From Spirosoma fluviale (GTDB lineage: Bacteria; Bacteroidota; Bacteroidia; Cytophagales; Spirosomataceae), in assembly GCA_945906915.1 (NCBI GenBank), contig CAMDSI010000078.1:1-8768 (forward strand): a stretch of 8,768 nt of DNA, written 5' to 3'. How positions within the stretch are numbered: position 1 is the first letter of the stretch; each line of letters opens with the position of its first letter. The translations under genes and the position numbers were made by a program. A model generated the notes under the pieces. The model ran no database searches. It worked only from the letters and a program-made list of their open reading frames with translations, and had not been told where the DNA came from. This document shows, piece after piece, positions 1 through 6,734 of the stretch.

Positions 1-1959
1 TTTAAGAACGAGGGAGATTTAAAGTTCTCGAATCAAGGCAAGGCTTGGGGTATTGAAGGACCCGGCTTCTCGAATGGTTCGGCTTATGGGGATTTAGATA
101 ATGACGGTGATTTAGATTTAGTGGTGAATAATGTCAATTCGCCTCTATCGGTTTATAAGAATAAGACGAATGAGAAATTGAAGAACCATTATTTGACGGT
201 GCACTTGAAAGGGATGGATCGCAATTTAAATGGAATCGGAGCACGTGTAACGGTATATCAAAAAGGAGGTTTTAAAGTATTACAACAAATGCCTAACCGT
301 GGTTTTCAGTCGTCGAGTGATCACCAGATGGTTTTTGGCTTAGGAGCGAATGGGGCGATTGATTCGGTGCAAGTTTTATGGCCAAATGATAAGATAGAGA
401 CGATTAAATCGGTTAAATCAGATCAGGTGATTACGCTGAAGCAAGAAAATGCAGCTGAAATCTTCCACTTCTTTGAAGTGAAACAAACGCCTATTTTTGC
501 TGATATAACAGCAGGTATGTTGGATTATTTACACGTGGAAAGTAAGTTTAATGACTACGATCGGGATGTATTATTGAAACAAAAGTATTCTACGCAAGGA
601 CCTGCCCTAGCAGTGGGGGATGTGAATGGGGATGGTTTAGAGGATATTTATTTAGGTGGTGCTGCTGGTCAGATTAAGCATTTATTTATTCAGAAAGCTG
701 GAGGAAAGTTTATAGACTCTCCGCAAGCTGATTTTAGCCTAGATCAAACGACAGAAAACACGGATGCAATCTTCTTCGATGCGGATAAGGATGGAGACCA
801 GGATTTATTCGTAGTGACGGGAAGTAATGAGTTCGAAGAAAATGCACCCGAATTACATGATTTATTGTACCTAAATGATGGGAAAGGAAATCTGAAAAGG
901 GATGTAAGGTTCCCGATGATTTATGAGAATGGATCGAGTGTTTCTGCGGCGGATTATGATAAAGATGGTGATATCGATCTTTTCGTGGGAACGCGGATGG
1001 TGAATGCGAAGTATGGCTTAAGCGCCCAAAGCAATTTATTCATCAACGACGGTACGGGTGGATTCAAGAATCAATCGAAGCGTTATATGCCACAGGTAAC
1101 TGACTTAGGGATGGTAACCGATTCGGAATGGTCGGATGTGAATGGGGATGGATATCAAGATTTAGTGGTAACACAAGATTGGGGTCCAGTGGTTGTGTTT
1201 AAGAACGAAAGAGGTAGAAAATTAAGCAAGCAGGAGCCTGTGGCTGGATCTGAAGGTCTTTGGTCATGTATCAAGCCGGCGGACATTGATGGTGATGGAG
1301 ATATGGATTTTGTGTTAGGGAATTTTGGCCTTAATTCAAAAATTAAAGCTTCAGCTGAGTCACCAGCCTACTTACACGTAGGGGATTTCGATAAGAATGG
1401 CTCGGTAGAACAACTGATATCCTGTGTGACGGAAGATGGGAATACCTATCCGATGGTTCTGAAAGGGGAGATGCAGCGCGCGCTTCCAATGATTAAAAAG
1501 AAATTCATTAAGTATAAGGATTACGCGAATAAAACCGTGGACGAACTGTTTACAGAAGAGCAACGCGTGGGAGCCACTATTCGTCAGATCACGACGACAC
1601 AATCCTCCTTTATGATCAATGATGGTAAAGGAAACTTTAGTTTGCAAGTCTTGCCGTATCAAGCTCAATTCTCGCCTATTAAAGCGATCGAAACCGGGGA
1701 TTTCAATAAGGATGGGAAGCTCGACATTTTATTAGCGGGTAATTTCTTCGATTCTCTTCCGGAATGGGGGCGCTTCGATGCGAATTACGGTCTATTATTA
1801 GAAGGCCAAGGCAAAGGTAAATTCGCAGTGAAATTATCTAAGCAAACTGGATTTAAGACAATCGGTCAAGTACGTAATATGGCCCTCGTTAAAGGAGGGA
1901 AGTCGACCTATGTAGTTTTGGCTAAAAACGATGACAAAGCCCAAGTATTTAAATTTTAA
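1..1959 (+). CDS. VCBS/FG-GAP repeat protein with ASPIC/UnbV domain, C-terminal part (5' end outside window)
   Basis: The reading frame is open from the first base to a TAA at 1957-1959, giving 652 visible residues. The GTG at 121 lies inside a conserved repeat, so it is not the start. Counting from base 1, an FG-GAP-type loop (DLDNDGDLD) sits at residues 31-39. An ASPIC/UnbV domain spans about 61-151, with GIGARV and the QMPNRGFQSS segment. Further Ca-binding-like loops lie at about 207-215, 260-268, 318-326, 379-387, 428-436 and 567-575, with a degenerate one at 462-470 (DFDKNGSVE). A GNFGLN motif follows the 428-436 loop. Such proteins are extracytoplasmic, probably beta-propeller-like, and often encoded beside TonB receptors in Bacteroidota; their exact function is generally unknown. 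The next gene is a paralogue that aligns from its residue 442, so about 440 residues (roughly 1.3 kb) are probably missing upstream, including the expected lipoprotein signal. The C-terminus is natural and shows no type IX secretion sorting domain. Family call is firm; role is inference. Confidence 0.93.
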   Translation, partial: FKNEGDLKFSNQGKAWGIEGPGFSNGSAYGDLDNDGDLDLVVNNVNSPLSVYKNKTNEKLKNHYLTVHLKGMDRNLNGIGARVTVYQKGGFKVLQQMPNRGFQSSSDHQMVFGLGANGAIDSVQVLWPNDKIETIKSVKSDQVITLKQENAAEIFHFFEVKQTPIFADITAGMLDYLHVESKFNDYDRDVLLKQKYSTQGPALAVGDVNGDGLEDIYLGGAAGQIKHLFIQKAGGKFIDSPQADFSLDQTTENTDAIFFDADKDGDQDLFVVTGSNEFEENAPELHDLLYLNDGKGNLKRDVRFPMIYENGSSVSAADYDKDGDIDLFVGTRMVNAKYGLSAQSNLFINDGTGGFKNQSKRYMPQVTDLGMVTDSEWSDVNGDGYQDLVVTQDWGPVVVFKNERGRKLSKQEPVAGSEGLWSCIKPADIDGDGDMDFVLGNFGLNSKIKASAESPAYLHVGDFDKNGSVEQLISCVTEDGNTYPMVLKGEMQRALPMIKKKFIKYKDYANKTVDELFTEEQRVGATIRQITTTQSSFMINDGKGNFSLQVLPYQAQFSPIKAIETGDFNKDGKLDILLAGNFFDSLPEWGRFDANYGLLLEGQGKGKFAVKLSKQTGFKTIGQVRNMALVKGGKSTYVVLAKNDDKAQVFKF

Positions 1960-1963
1960 AACA
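1951..1963 (+). promoter_or_regulatory. A/T-rich translation leader of the second VCBS/UnbV gene
   Basis: The bases before the ATG at 1964 are nearly all A and T (aaattttaaaaca) and hold no Shine-Dalgarno-like purine run. They include the TAA stop of the preceding gene. Bacteroidota commonly initiate without a Shine-Dalgarno site, using A-rich leaders. This supports 1964 as the start over the in-frame ATG at 1931, which lies inside the upstream coding region. Functional assignment is inference. Confidence 0.4.
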
Positions 1964-4900
1964 ATGCGTTATAATTATTTATTCCTTTTTCTTTTTTCGC
2001 TTGCTCTCTTTGCCTGCAATTCAGGCGATGATGTGGTGCTTTTTGAAAAATTAGATTCCGAAAATACACACATCGATTTTTCAAATAATATCACGGAGAC
2101 CAAGGATTTCAACATCCTAGATTACCTCTATTTCTATAATGGTGGAGGCGTTTCTTCTGGTGACATCAACAATGACGGTTTAGTTGATTTATTCTTTGTA
2201 TCGAATCAAGGTAAGAACAAATTATACCTGAATAAGGGTAATATGGAATTCGAAGATATTTCAGCGAAAGCGGGAATCGAAGGTTTCTCCGATTGGAAAA
2301 CCGGGGTTACTATGGCTGACATCAATGCGGATGGCTTCTTGGATATGTACATTTGTGCTGTAGGAAATTACAAAGGTTTAGAAGGTTCTAATGAATTGTA
2401 TATCAATAATGGAGACAACACCTTTACGGAGAAATCGAGTGAATTTGGTTTGGATTTCACGGGTTTTTCTACGCAGGCGGCTTTCTTCGATTACGATAAA
2501 GACGGCGATTTAGATTGCTATTTGTTAAATCACGCCGTGCACAATACGCGGTCGTATGATCGCGTGAATACGCGTTCGCTGAAAGATAATGAGGCGGGGG
2601 ATTATTTGTACAGAAATGACAAGGGGCATTTTGTGGATATTTCTAAAGAATCCGGTATCTACCAAGCGGCGATGGGATATGGGCTAGGCATCTCTGTAGC
2701 GGATATTAATAACGATGGCTGGTTAGATATTTACGTGAGTAATGACTTCCACGAAGACGACTATTATTATATCAACCAAAAAGACGGAACATATAAAGAG
2801 GGAATTCGGGATCACTTTAAGCACTTGAGTCGTTTCTCGATGGGTTCTGATGTGGCTGATATAAATAATGATGGCTTCCAAGACGTGATGACGTTGGATA
2901 TGTATCCGGATGACGAGAAGGTGGAAAAGTCGTCGGTGGGCGAGGATCCTTTGGATATTTACATGTACAAATTACAGTTCGGTTATTTCAATCAATATTC
3001 GAGAAATTGCCTTCAGTTGAATATGGGAGGTGAAAAATTCTCCGACATCGCCGCCTCTTCTGGAGTTGTCGCGACAGATTGGAGTTGGTCGACCTTGATG
3101 AATGATTATGATGGCGATGGAATCAAAGATATTTTTATCTCGAATGGTATTTTGCGCCGCCCGAATGACTTAGATTACTTGAAATTCATTATCGGGGATT
3201 CCTTGCATTACGGTGTGCCTACTTCGGAGAAATTGGATCAAGAAGCAATCGATTTAATGCCGGATGGTCGTGTACATAACTATATATTCAAAGGAGCAAA
3301 GGATTTGCGCTTTGAGGACAAATCAGTGAAATGGGGTTTCGAGGATAAAGGCGTTTCGAACGGCTCGACCTATGCGGATTTAGATAACGATGGGGACTTA
3401 GATTTAGTAACGAATAATTTGAACGAGAAGGCGAGTGTATACCAAAACAACAGCCGCCAATTGTTGAAGCATAATTTCGTCAAAGTCAAGTTCAAAGGCG
3501 ATGGCGGAAATACGTTCGGTATTGGGGCAAAGGTCATCTTGAAAACGAAGGACGGTCAGCAATTACAGCAGATGATGCCGACGCGTGGATTTATGAGTTC
3601 GGTGGAGCCTATATTGCTTTTCGGAATAGGTGATTTGCAACAGGTGGAGGAGATGCTGGTGATTTGGGAGAATGAAAAAATGCAGATCGTTAAAAATCCT
3701 ACCATCAACACAACGCTGACGATGGAGCAGAAAAATGCGACGGTTAACGTGAAAGATTATGTGTTCTCTGTACCTGTGAAGCCTCTATTTAAGGAAGTTA
3801 CGGCAGGAATTAATGTACCTTATCAGCATCAGGAGAATATCTATTTCGATTTCAATCGAGAATTATTAATTCCATTCAAGGTGTCTATCGAAGGGCCAAA
3901 AATCGCCGTGGGCGACGTGAATGGAGATGGTTTAGAGGATGTGTATTTGAGTGGGGCTAAGTACCAGGCAGGACAATTATTAATTCAAAAAGTGGCAGGG
4001 TTTGTCGTTTCTAATCAACCTGTCTTTCAGGCGGATTCCTTGTATGAGGATGTAGATGCCTTATTCTTCGATGCGGATGGCGACAAGGACTTAGATCTTT
4101 ATGTGGTAACTGGCGGAAACGAATTTTTTGATAAAATGCCGGAGCAATTTGATCGTCTGTATCTAAACGATGGGAAAGGTAATTTCACTCGATCTTTAAA
4201 CGCGCTTCCTCCAATGTATGATAATAAATCGGTGGTTCGTCCTTGTGATATTGACCGCGATGGAGATATGGATTTGTTCGTGGGTGGTCGCGTGGTGGGT
4301 TATTCCTATGGGGCTTCGCCGCGGTCCTATTTATTAGTGAATGACGGGAAAGGTCACTTCGCGGATAAGACCGTAGCTCTTGCGCCAGAATTACGGGAGG
4401 CAGGGATGCTTACGGAGGCGGTTTGGGCAGATATAGATAAAGATGGAGATCAGGACTTAACGGTGGTGGGCGATTGGATGCCGATCAAAACCTTTGAGAA
4501 TAATAAGGGCAAATTTAAATTAGTGGAGAATGGCCTCGAGGAGAAATCGGGATTCTGGTCGGGTATTACGGCAGCAGATTTTGACAAAGATGGGGATATC
4601 GATTTTATCGTAGGAAATCTAGGAACGAATACGAAATTGCGCAAAGAACTAGGTGGGCAATTACGGATGCAGATTAAGGACATTGATAAAAACGATATGA
4701 AAGAACACATCGTTGCCTACAGCCGCGGAGATGACTGGTTCCCAATCAACGGTAAAGACGAGATGGGAAAACAGATTCCAAGTGTCATCAATAAGAAATA
4801 TACGGCCTATAATTTATTCGCTGGCAAAACGGTAGAAGAGATTTTTGGAGATAAAGAATTAGAGGGAGCCGTTGAAAAACGGGTGAACACCTTTGAATCT

Positions 4901-5257
4901 ATGTACCTGGAAAATCAAGGAAATAAGACCTTCAAACTGGTGCCACTACCTTCAATGGCTCAGGTGTCTAAAATCATGGTCTTGCGTACGGAAGATGTGG
5001 ATAAAGACGGAAATTTAGATGTGATTGTGGGAGGAAACTTTAATGGTGCGTCCATGTACCAGGCTCGCTATGACGCCTTTTTTGGCCTTATTTTAAAAGG
5101 AAATGGGAAAGGCGGATTTAAAACACTTATTCCCACGGACACGGGATTATTGCTAGAAGGGGATATTCGCGACATAAAGCAGGTGAAGACTACCGCAGGA
5201 ATTTTGTACTTAGTAGCTCGTAATAACGATAAACTGCAGGTATTTAAGAAATTATAA
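1964..5257 (+). CDS. VCBS/FG-GAP repeat lipoprotein with central ASPIC/UnbV domain
   Basis: This complete gene encodes 1097 residues. An in-frame ATG at 1931 would add 11 residues and overlap the upstream gene by 29 bases. The ATG at 1964 is preferred because it lies 4 bases after the upstream stop and gives a compact lipoprotein signal: Arg2, hydrophobic residues 5-17, then LFAC with Cys18 as the predicted lipidated residue. DxDxDGxxD-type loops occur at about 67-75, 119-127, 176-184, 247-255, 299-307, 381-389 and 472-480. An ASPIC/UnbV domain covers about 505-590 (GIGAKV, MPTRGFMSS, LLFGIG). More loops lie at 651-659, 703-711, 762-770, 823-831, 872-880 and 1011-1019, with a degenerate one at 906-914. 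A GNLGTN motif lies at 884-889. The loops resemble integrin-like FG-GAP Ca sites, so a multi-bladed propeller protein in the outer envelope is expected. Ligand binding for the nearby TonB receptor is plausible but unproven. The C-terminal 656 residues parallel the preceding gene. Confidence 0.95.
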   Translation: MRYNYLFLFLFSLALFACNSGDDVVLFEKLDSENTHIDFSNNITETKDFNILDYLYFYNGGGVSSGDINNDGLVDLFFVSNQGKNKLYLNKGNMEFEDISAKAGIEGFSDWKTGVTMADINADGFLDMYICAVGNYKGLEGSNELYINNGDNTFTEKSSEFGLDFTGFSTQAAFFDYDKDGDLDCYLLNHAVHNTRSYDRVNTRSLKDNEAGDYLYRNDKGHFVDISKESGIYQAAMGYGLGISVADINNDGWLDIYVSNDFHEDDYYYINQKDGTYKEGIRDHFKHLSRFSMGSDVADINNDGFQDVMTLDMYPDDEKVEKSSVGEDPLDIYMYKLQFGYFNQYSRNCLQLNMGGEKFSDIAASSGVVATDWSWSTLMNDYDGDGIKDIFISNGILRRPNDLDYLKFIIGDSLHYGVPTSEKLDQEAIDLMPDGRVHNYIFKGAKDLRFEDKSVKWGFEDKGVSNGSTYADLDNDGDLDLVTNNLNEKASVYQNNSRQLLKHNFVKVKFKGDGGNTFGIGAKVILKTKDGQQLQQMMPTRGFMSSVEPILLFGIGDLQQVEEMLVIWENEKMQIVKNPTINTTLTMEQKNATVNVKDYVFSVPVKPLFKEVTAGINVPYQHQENIYFDFNRELLIPFKVSIEGPKIAVGDVNGDGLEDVYLSGAKYQAGQLLIQKVAGFVVSNQPVFQADSLYEDVDALFFDADGDKDLDLYVVTGGNEFFDKMPEQFDRLYLNDGKGNFTRSLNALPPMYDNKSVVRPCDIDRDGDMDLFVGGRVVGYSYGASPRSYLLVNDGKGHFADKTVALAPELREAGMLTEAVWADIDKDGDQDLTVVGDWMPIKTFENNKGKFKLVENGLEEKSGFWSGITAADFDKDGDIDFIVGNLGTNTKLRKELGGQLRMQIKDIDKNDMKEHIVAYSRGDDWFPINGKDEMGKQIPSVINKKYTAYNLFAGKTVEEIFGDKELEGAVEKRVNTFESMYLENQGNKTFKLVPLPSMAQVSKIMVLRTEDVDKDGNLDVIVGGNFNGASMYQARYDAFFGLILKGNGKGGFKTLIPTDTGLLLEGDIRDIKQVKTTAGILYLVARNNDKLQVFKKL
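3287..5257 (+). repeat. Diverged tandem duplicate of the 1-1959 coding segment
   Basis: The protein encoded here (residues 442-1097 of the second gene) matches the visible part of the first gene from end to end: 656 against 652 residues, with loops, UnbV domain, GNxGxN motif and degenerate loop in the same order. DNA identity is patchy; one exact shared stretch is gatggtttagaggat at 631-645 and 3926-3940. The pair is an old gene duplication, not a recent direct repeat. Confidence 0.8.
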
Positions 5258-5261
5258 TATG
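5255..5261 (+). other. Stop/start junction TAATATG with 1-base spacing
   Basis: The TAA of the UnbV lipoprotein gene (5255-5257) is separated by one T from the ATG of the cytochrome-fusion gene (5259-5261). There is no room for an independent promoter, and the upstream bases show no Shine-Dalgarno run. This suggests translational coupling or re-initiation within one mRNA. Confidence 0.75.
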
Positions 5262-6734
5262 CGGATTCTCCTAGTAATCGCCCTCTTCTCGGTATTCTCT
5301 TATGAGTTTCCGAGCTGCTCGAACAAGGCAGCTGAAGGGAAAGAACTAGCGAAAACCTATTGCGCGTCTTGCCATTTGCTTTCAGATCCCGCTTTGTTAC
5401 CTAAAAATGTGTGGCAATACAGCACCCTTCCCTATATGGGAATCATGATGGGCGTGGACAAGGAGATCGGGATGCTGGAGAAACCACTTTCAGATTATAC
5501 CATTTTAGGGCCTGGCTCACAAATGATTCCGGACGAAGTCTGGGAGAAAATAAAGGCCTATTATTTAGAGGAGGCACCTAAGACCTTAGAAATGCCGGCT
5601 TATACACCATTAGCTGCGCAAACTATTTTCGATGCAGAACCGATTGTCGCAACTTTACCAGGAACCACTTTGCCTAATATGACGGCCGTTCGAATTGATG
5701 CGCGTCGTCAACAAATTACGGCAGGGGATCAATCGAACCGGGTGATTTGGAAATGGGATGCTTCAGGTAAATTGCTTGAAACTAAAAAAGATCAAGATGC
5801 GCTAACAGATATTACATTACTGGGGTCTGAAACCTTGTATACTTTCATCGGAACGACGACCCAGGCGAATCCTGATGTGAATGGCTTTGTGAGTCAAGCC
5901 TCTACCGGCAAGAAATTATTGCAAGGATTGAATCGCCCTATTGGTTTAGTCTCGGCAAACTTAGACGGCGAAGGGGGTGATGAATTAATCAGTGCTGAAT
6001 TTGGGTTTAAGGTGGGAGGAATGACCGTTTGGAAGCTTGAAAAAGGAGTATATAAAAAACAGGTGTTGAATCCACAGACTGGAGCTACTAAATCCATTAT
6101 CCGTGATTTTACAGGTGATGGTAAACTCGATATTTTAGCCCTTTTTGCCCAAGGGGATGAGCGTATTTTATTGTATGTGAATGAGGGAGGATTGAAATTC
6201 AAGGAAAAAGCCTTGCTTCGTTTCCCCTCCATTTATGGATCGTCTTCTTTTGATGTGACGGATATTGATGGAGATAAAGACCTTGATATAGTTTATTCTG
6301 CCGGGGATAATGCAGATTTTACCACGGTATTAAAGCCTTACCATGGGGTTTATATCTTTGAGAATACGGGCGGCATGAAATTTAAACAAAAAGCTTTCTT
6401 CTCCCAAAACGGTGCCACGAAAGTGATGCCCGCAGACTTTGACGGAGATGGCGATGCTGACTTGATTTCGATCGCACTATTCCCGGACGTAGCAAAAAGG
6501 CCAGGCGAAGGAGCGATGTATTTTGAAAATAAAAAAGGAACATTTGTTCCAATGACTTTACCTATACAGCATTTAGGCCGCTGGTCTGTGATGGATATCG
6601 CGGATGTAGATGGTGACGGAGATTTAGATGTGGCGCTGGGATCCCATGCGGTAGCTAAATTCCCAGAAGGAGGGTTCGATCCTCAATGGAAGCAGGCAAA
6701 AGGACTGCTAATTTTACGTAATAAAACGAAATGA
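5259..6734 (+). CDS. Monohaem c-type cytochrome domain fused to VCBS/FG-GAP repeat region
   Basis: The gene encodes 491 residues. A hydrophobic signal sequence at 3-15 is followed by EFPSC; Cys20 may be lipidated, but F-P-S-C is a poor lipobox, so ordinary signal peptidase cleavage is also possible. A haem c attachment motif, CASCH, is at 35-39. It begins a small cytochrome-like domain of about 25-108, with LPYMGIMMG at 57-65 and an MIPDEVW segment at 89-95 leading into a helix. M60, M63, M64 or M89 could be the distal haem ligand; sequence alone does not decide. From about 120 onward the protein is propeller-like, with loops at 283-291 (DFTGDGKLD), 335-343 (DIDGDKDLD), 393-401 (DFDGDGDAD) and 449-457 (DVDGDGDLD). 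Similar proteins in Bacteroidota are usually annotated only as VCBS repeat or cytochrome c-like proteins. It would be exported and matured in the periplasm or on the outer membrane. An electron-transfer role is inferred from the haem site; the partner is unknown. No UnbV domain is present. Confidence 0.92.
   Translation: MRILLVIALFSVFSYEFPSCSNKAAEGKELAKTYCASCHLLSDPALLPKNVWQYSTLPYMGIMMGVDKEIGMLEKPLSDYTILGPGSQMIPDEVWEKIKAYYLEEAPKTLEMPAYTPLAAQTIFDAEPIVATLPGTTLPNMTAVRIDARRQQITAGDQSNRVIWKWDASGKLLETKKDQDALTDITLLGSETLYTFIGTTTQANPDVNGFVSQASTGKKLLQGLNRPIGLVSANLDGEGGDELISAEFGFKVGGMTVWKLEKGVYKKQVLNPQTGATKSIIRDFTGDGKLDILALFAQGDERILLYVNEGGLKFKEKALLRFPSIYGSSSFDVTDIDGDKDLDIVYSAGDNADFTTVLKPYHGVYIFENTGGMKFKQKAFFSQNGATKVMPADFDGDGDADLISIALFPDVAKRPGEGAMYFENKKGTFVPMTLPIQHLGRWSVMDIADVDGDGDLDVALGSHAVAKFPEGGFDPQWKQAKGLLILRNKTK
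6731..6734 (+). other. ATGA start/stop overlap
   Basis: The ATG of the TonB-dependent receptor gene overlaps the TGA of the cytochrome-fusion gene (6732-6734) in the classic 4-base ATGA arrangement. This indicates coupled translation and ties the receptor to the three upstream genes. Confidence 0.85.

Noticed and set aside
121..123. GTG at 121 as start of the first gene
   Set aside because: The frame is open to base 1, and the 40 residues before it align with the second gene (GDLDNDGDLD loop included), so it is an internal Val codon of a gene cut by the window edge.
1372..1668. Minus-strand open frame of 98 codons
   Set aside because: It lies wholly inside the first VCBS gene in antisense, and its translation shows no recognisable domain. 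The same applies to minus-strand frames at 4450-4710, 5894-6232, 6714-6929, 6970-7296 and 8321-8515.
1860..1959. Type IX secretion C-terminal sorting domain in the UnbV proteins
   Set aside because: Both UnbV proteins end abruptly (QVFKF and QVFKKL) in propeller-like sequence without the typical Ig-like sorting domain. The complete one instead carries a lipoprotein signal.
88..6630. Recurring gat-xxx-gat-xxx-gat-ggt patterns as a DNA tandem repeat or CRISPR-like array
   Set aside because: Spacing is irregular, the repeats differ at third codon positions and they stay in frame. They encode protein-level FG-GAP loops.
2162..6630. DxDxDG loops as EF-hand or dockerin Ca sites
   Set aside because: The loops recur every roughly 45-70 residues or more, with beta-rich hydrophobic flanks and LYxN-DGxGxF linkers, as in VCBS/FG-GAP proteins. 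The flanking helices of EF-hands and the paired 22-residue dockerin pattern are missing.
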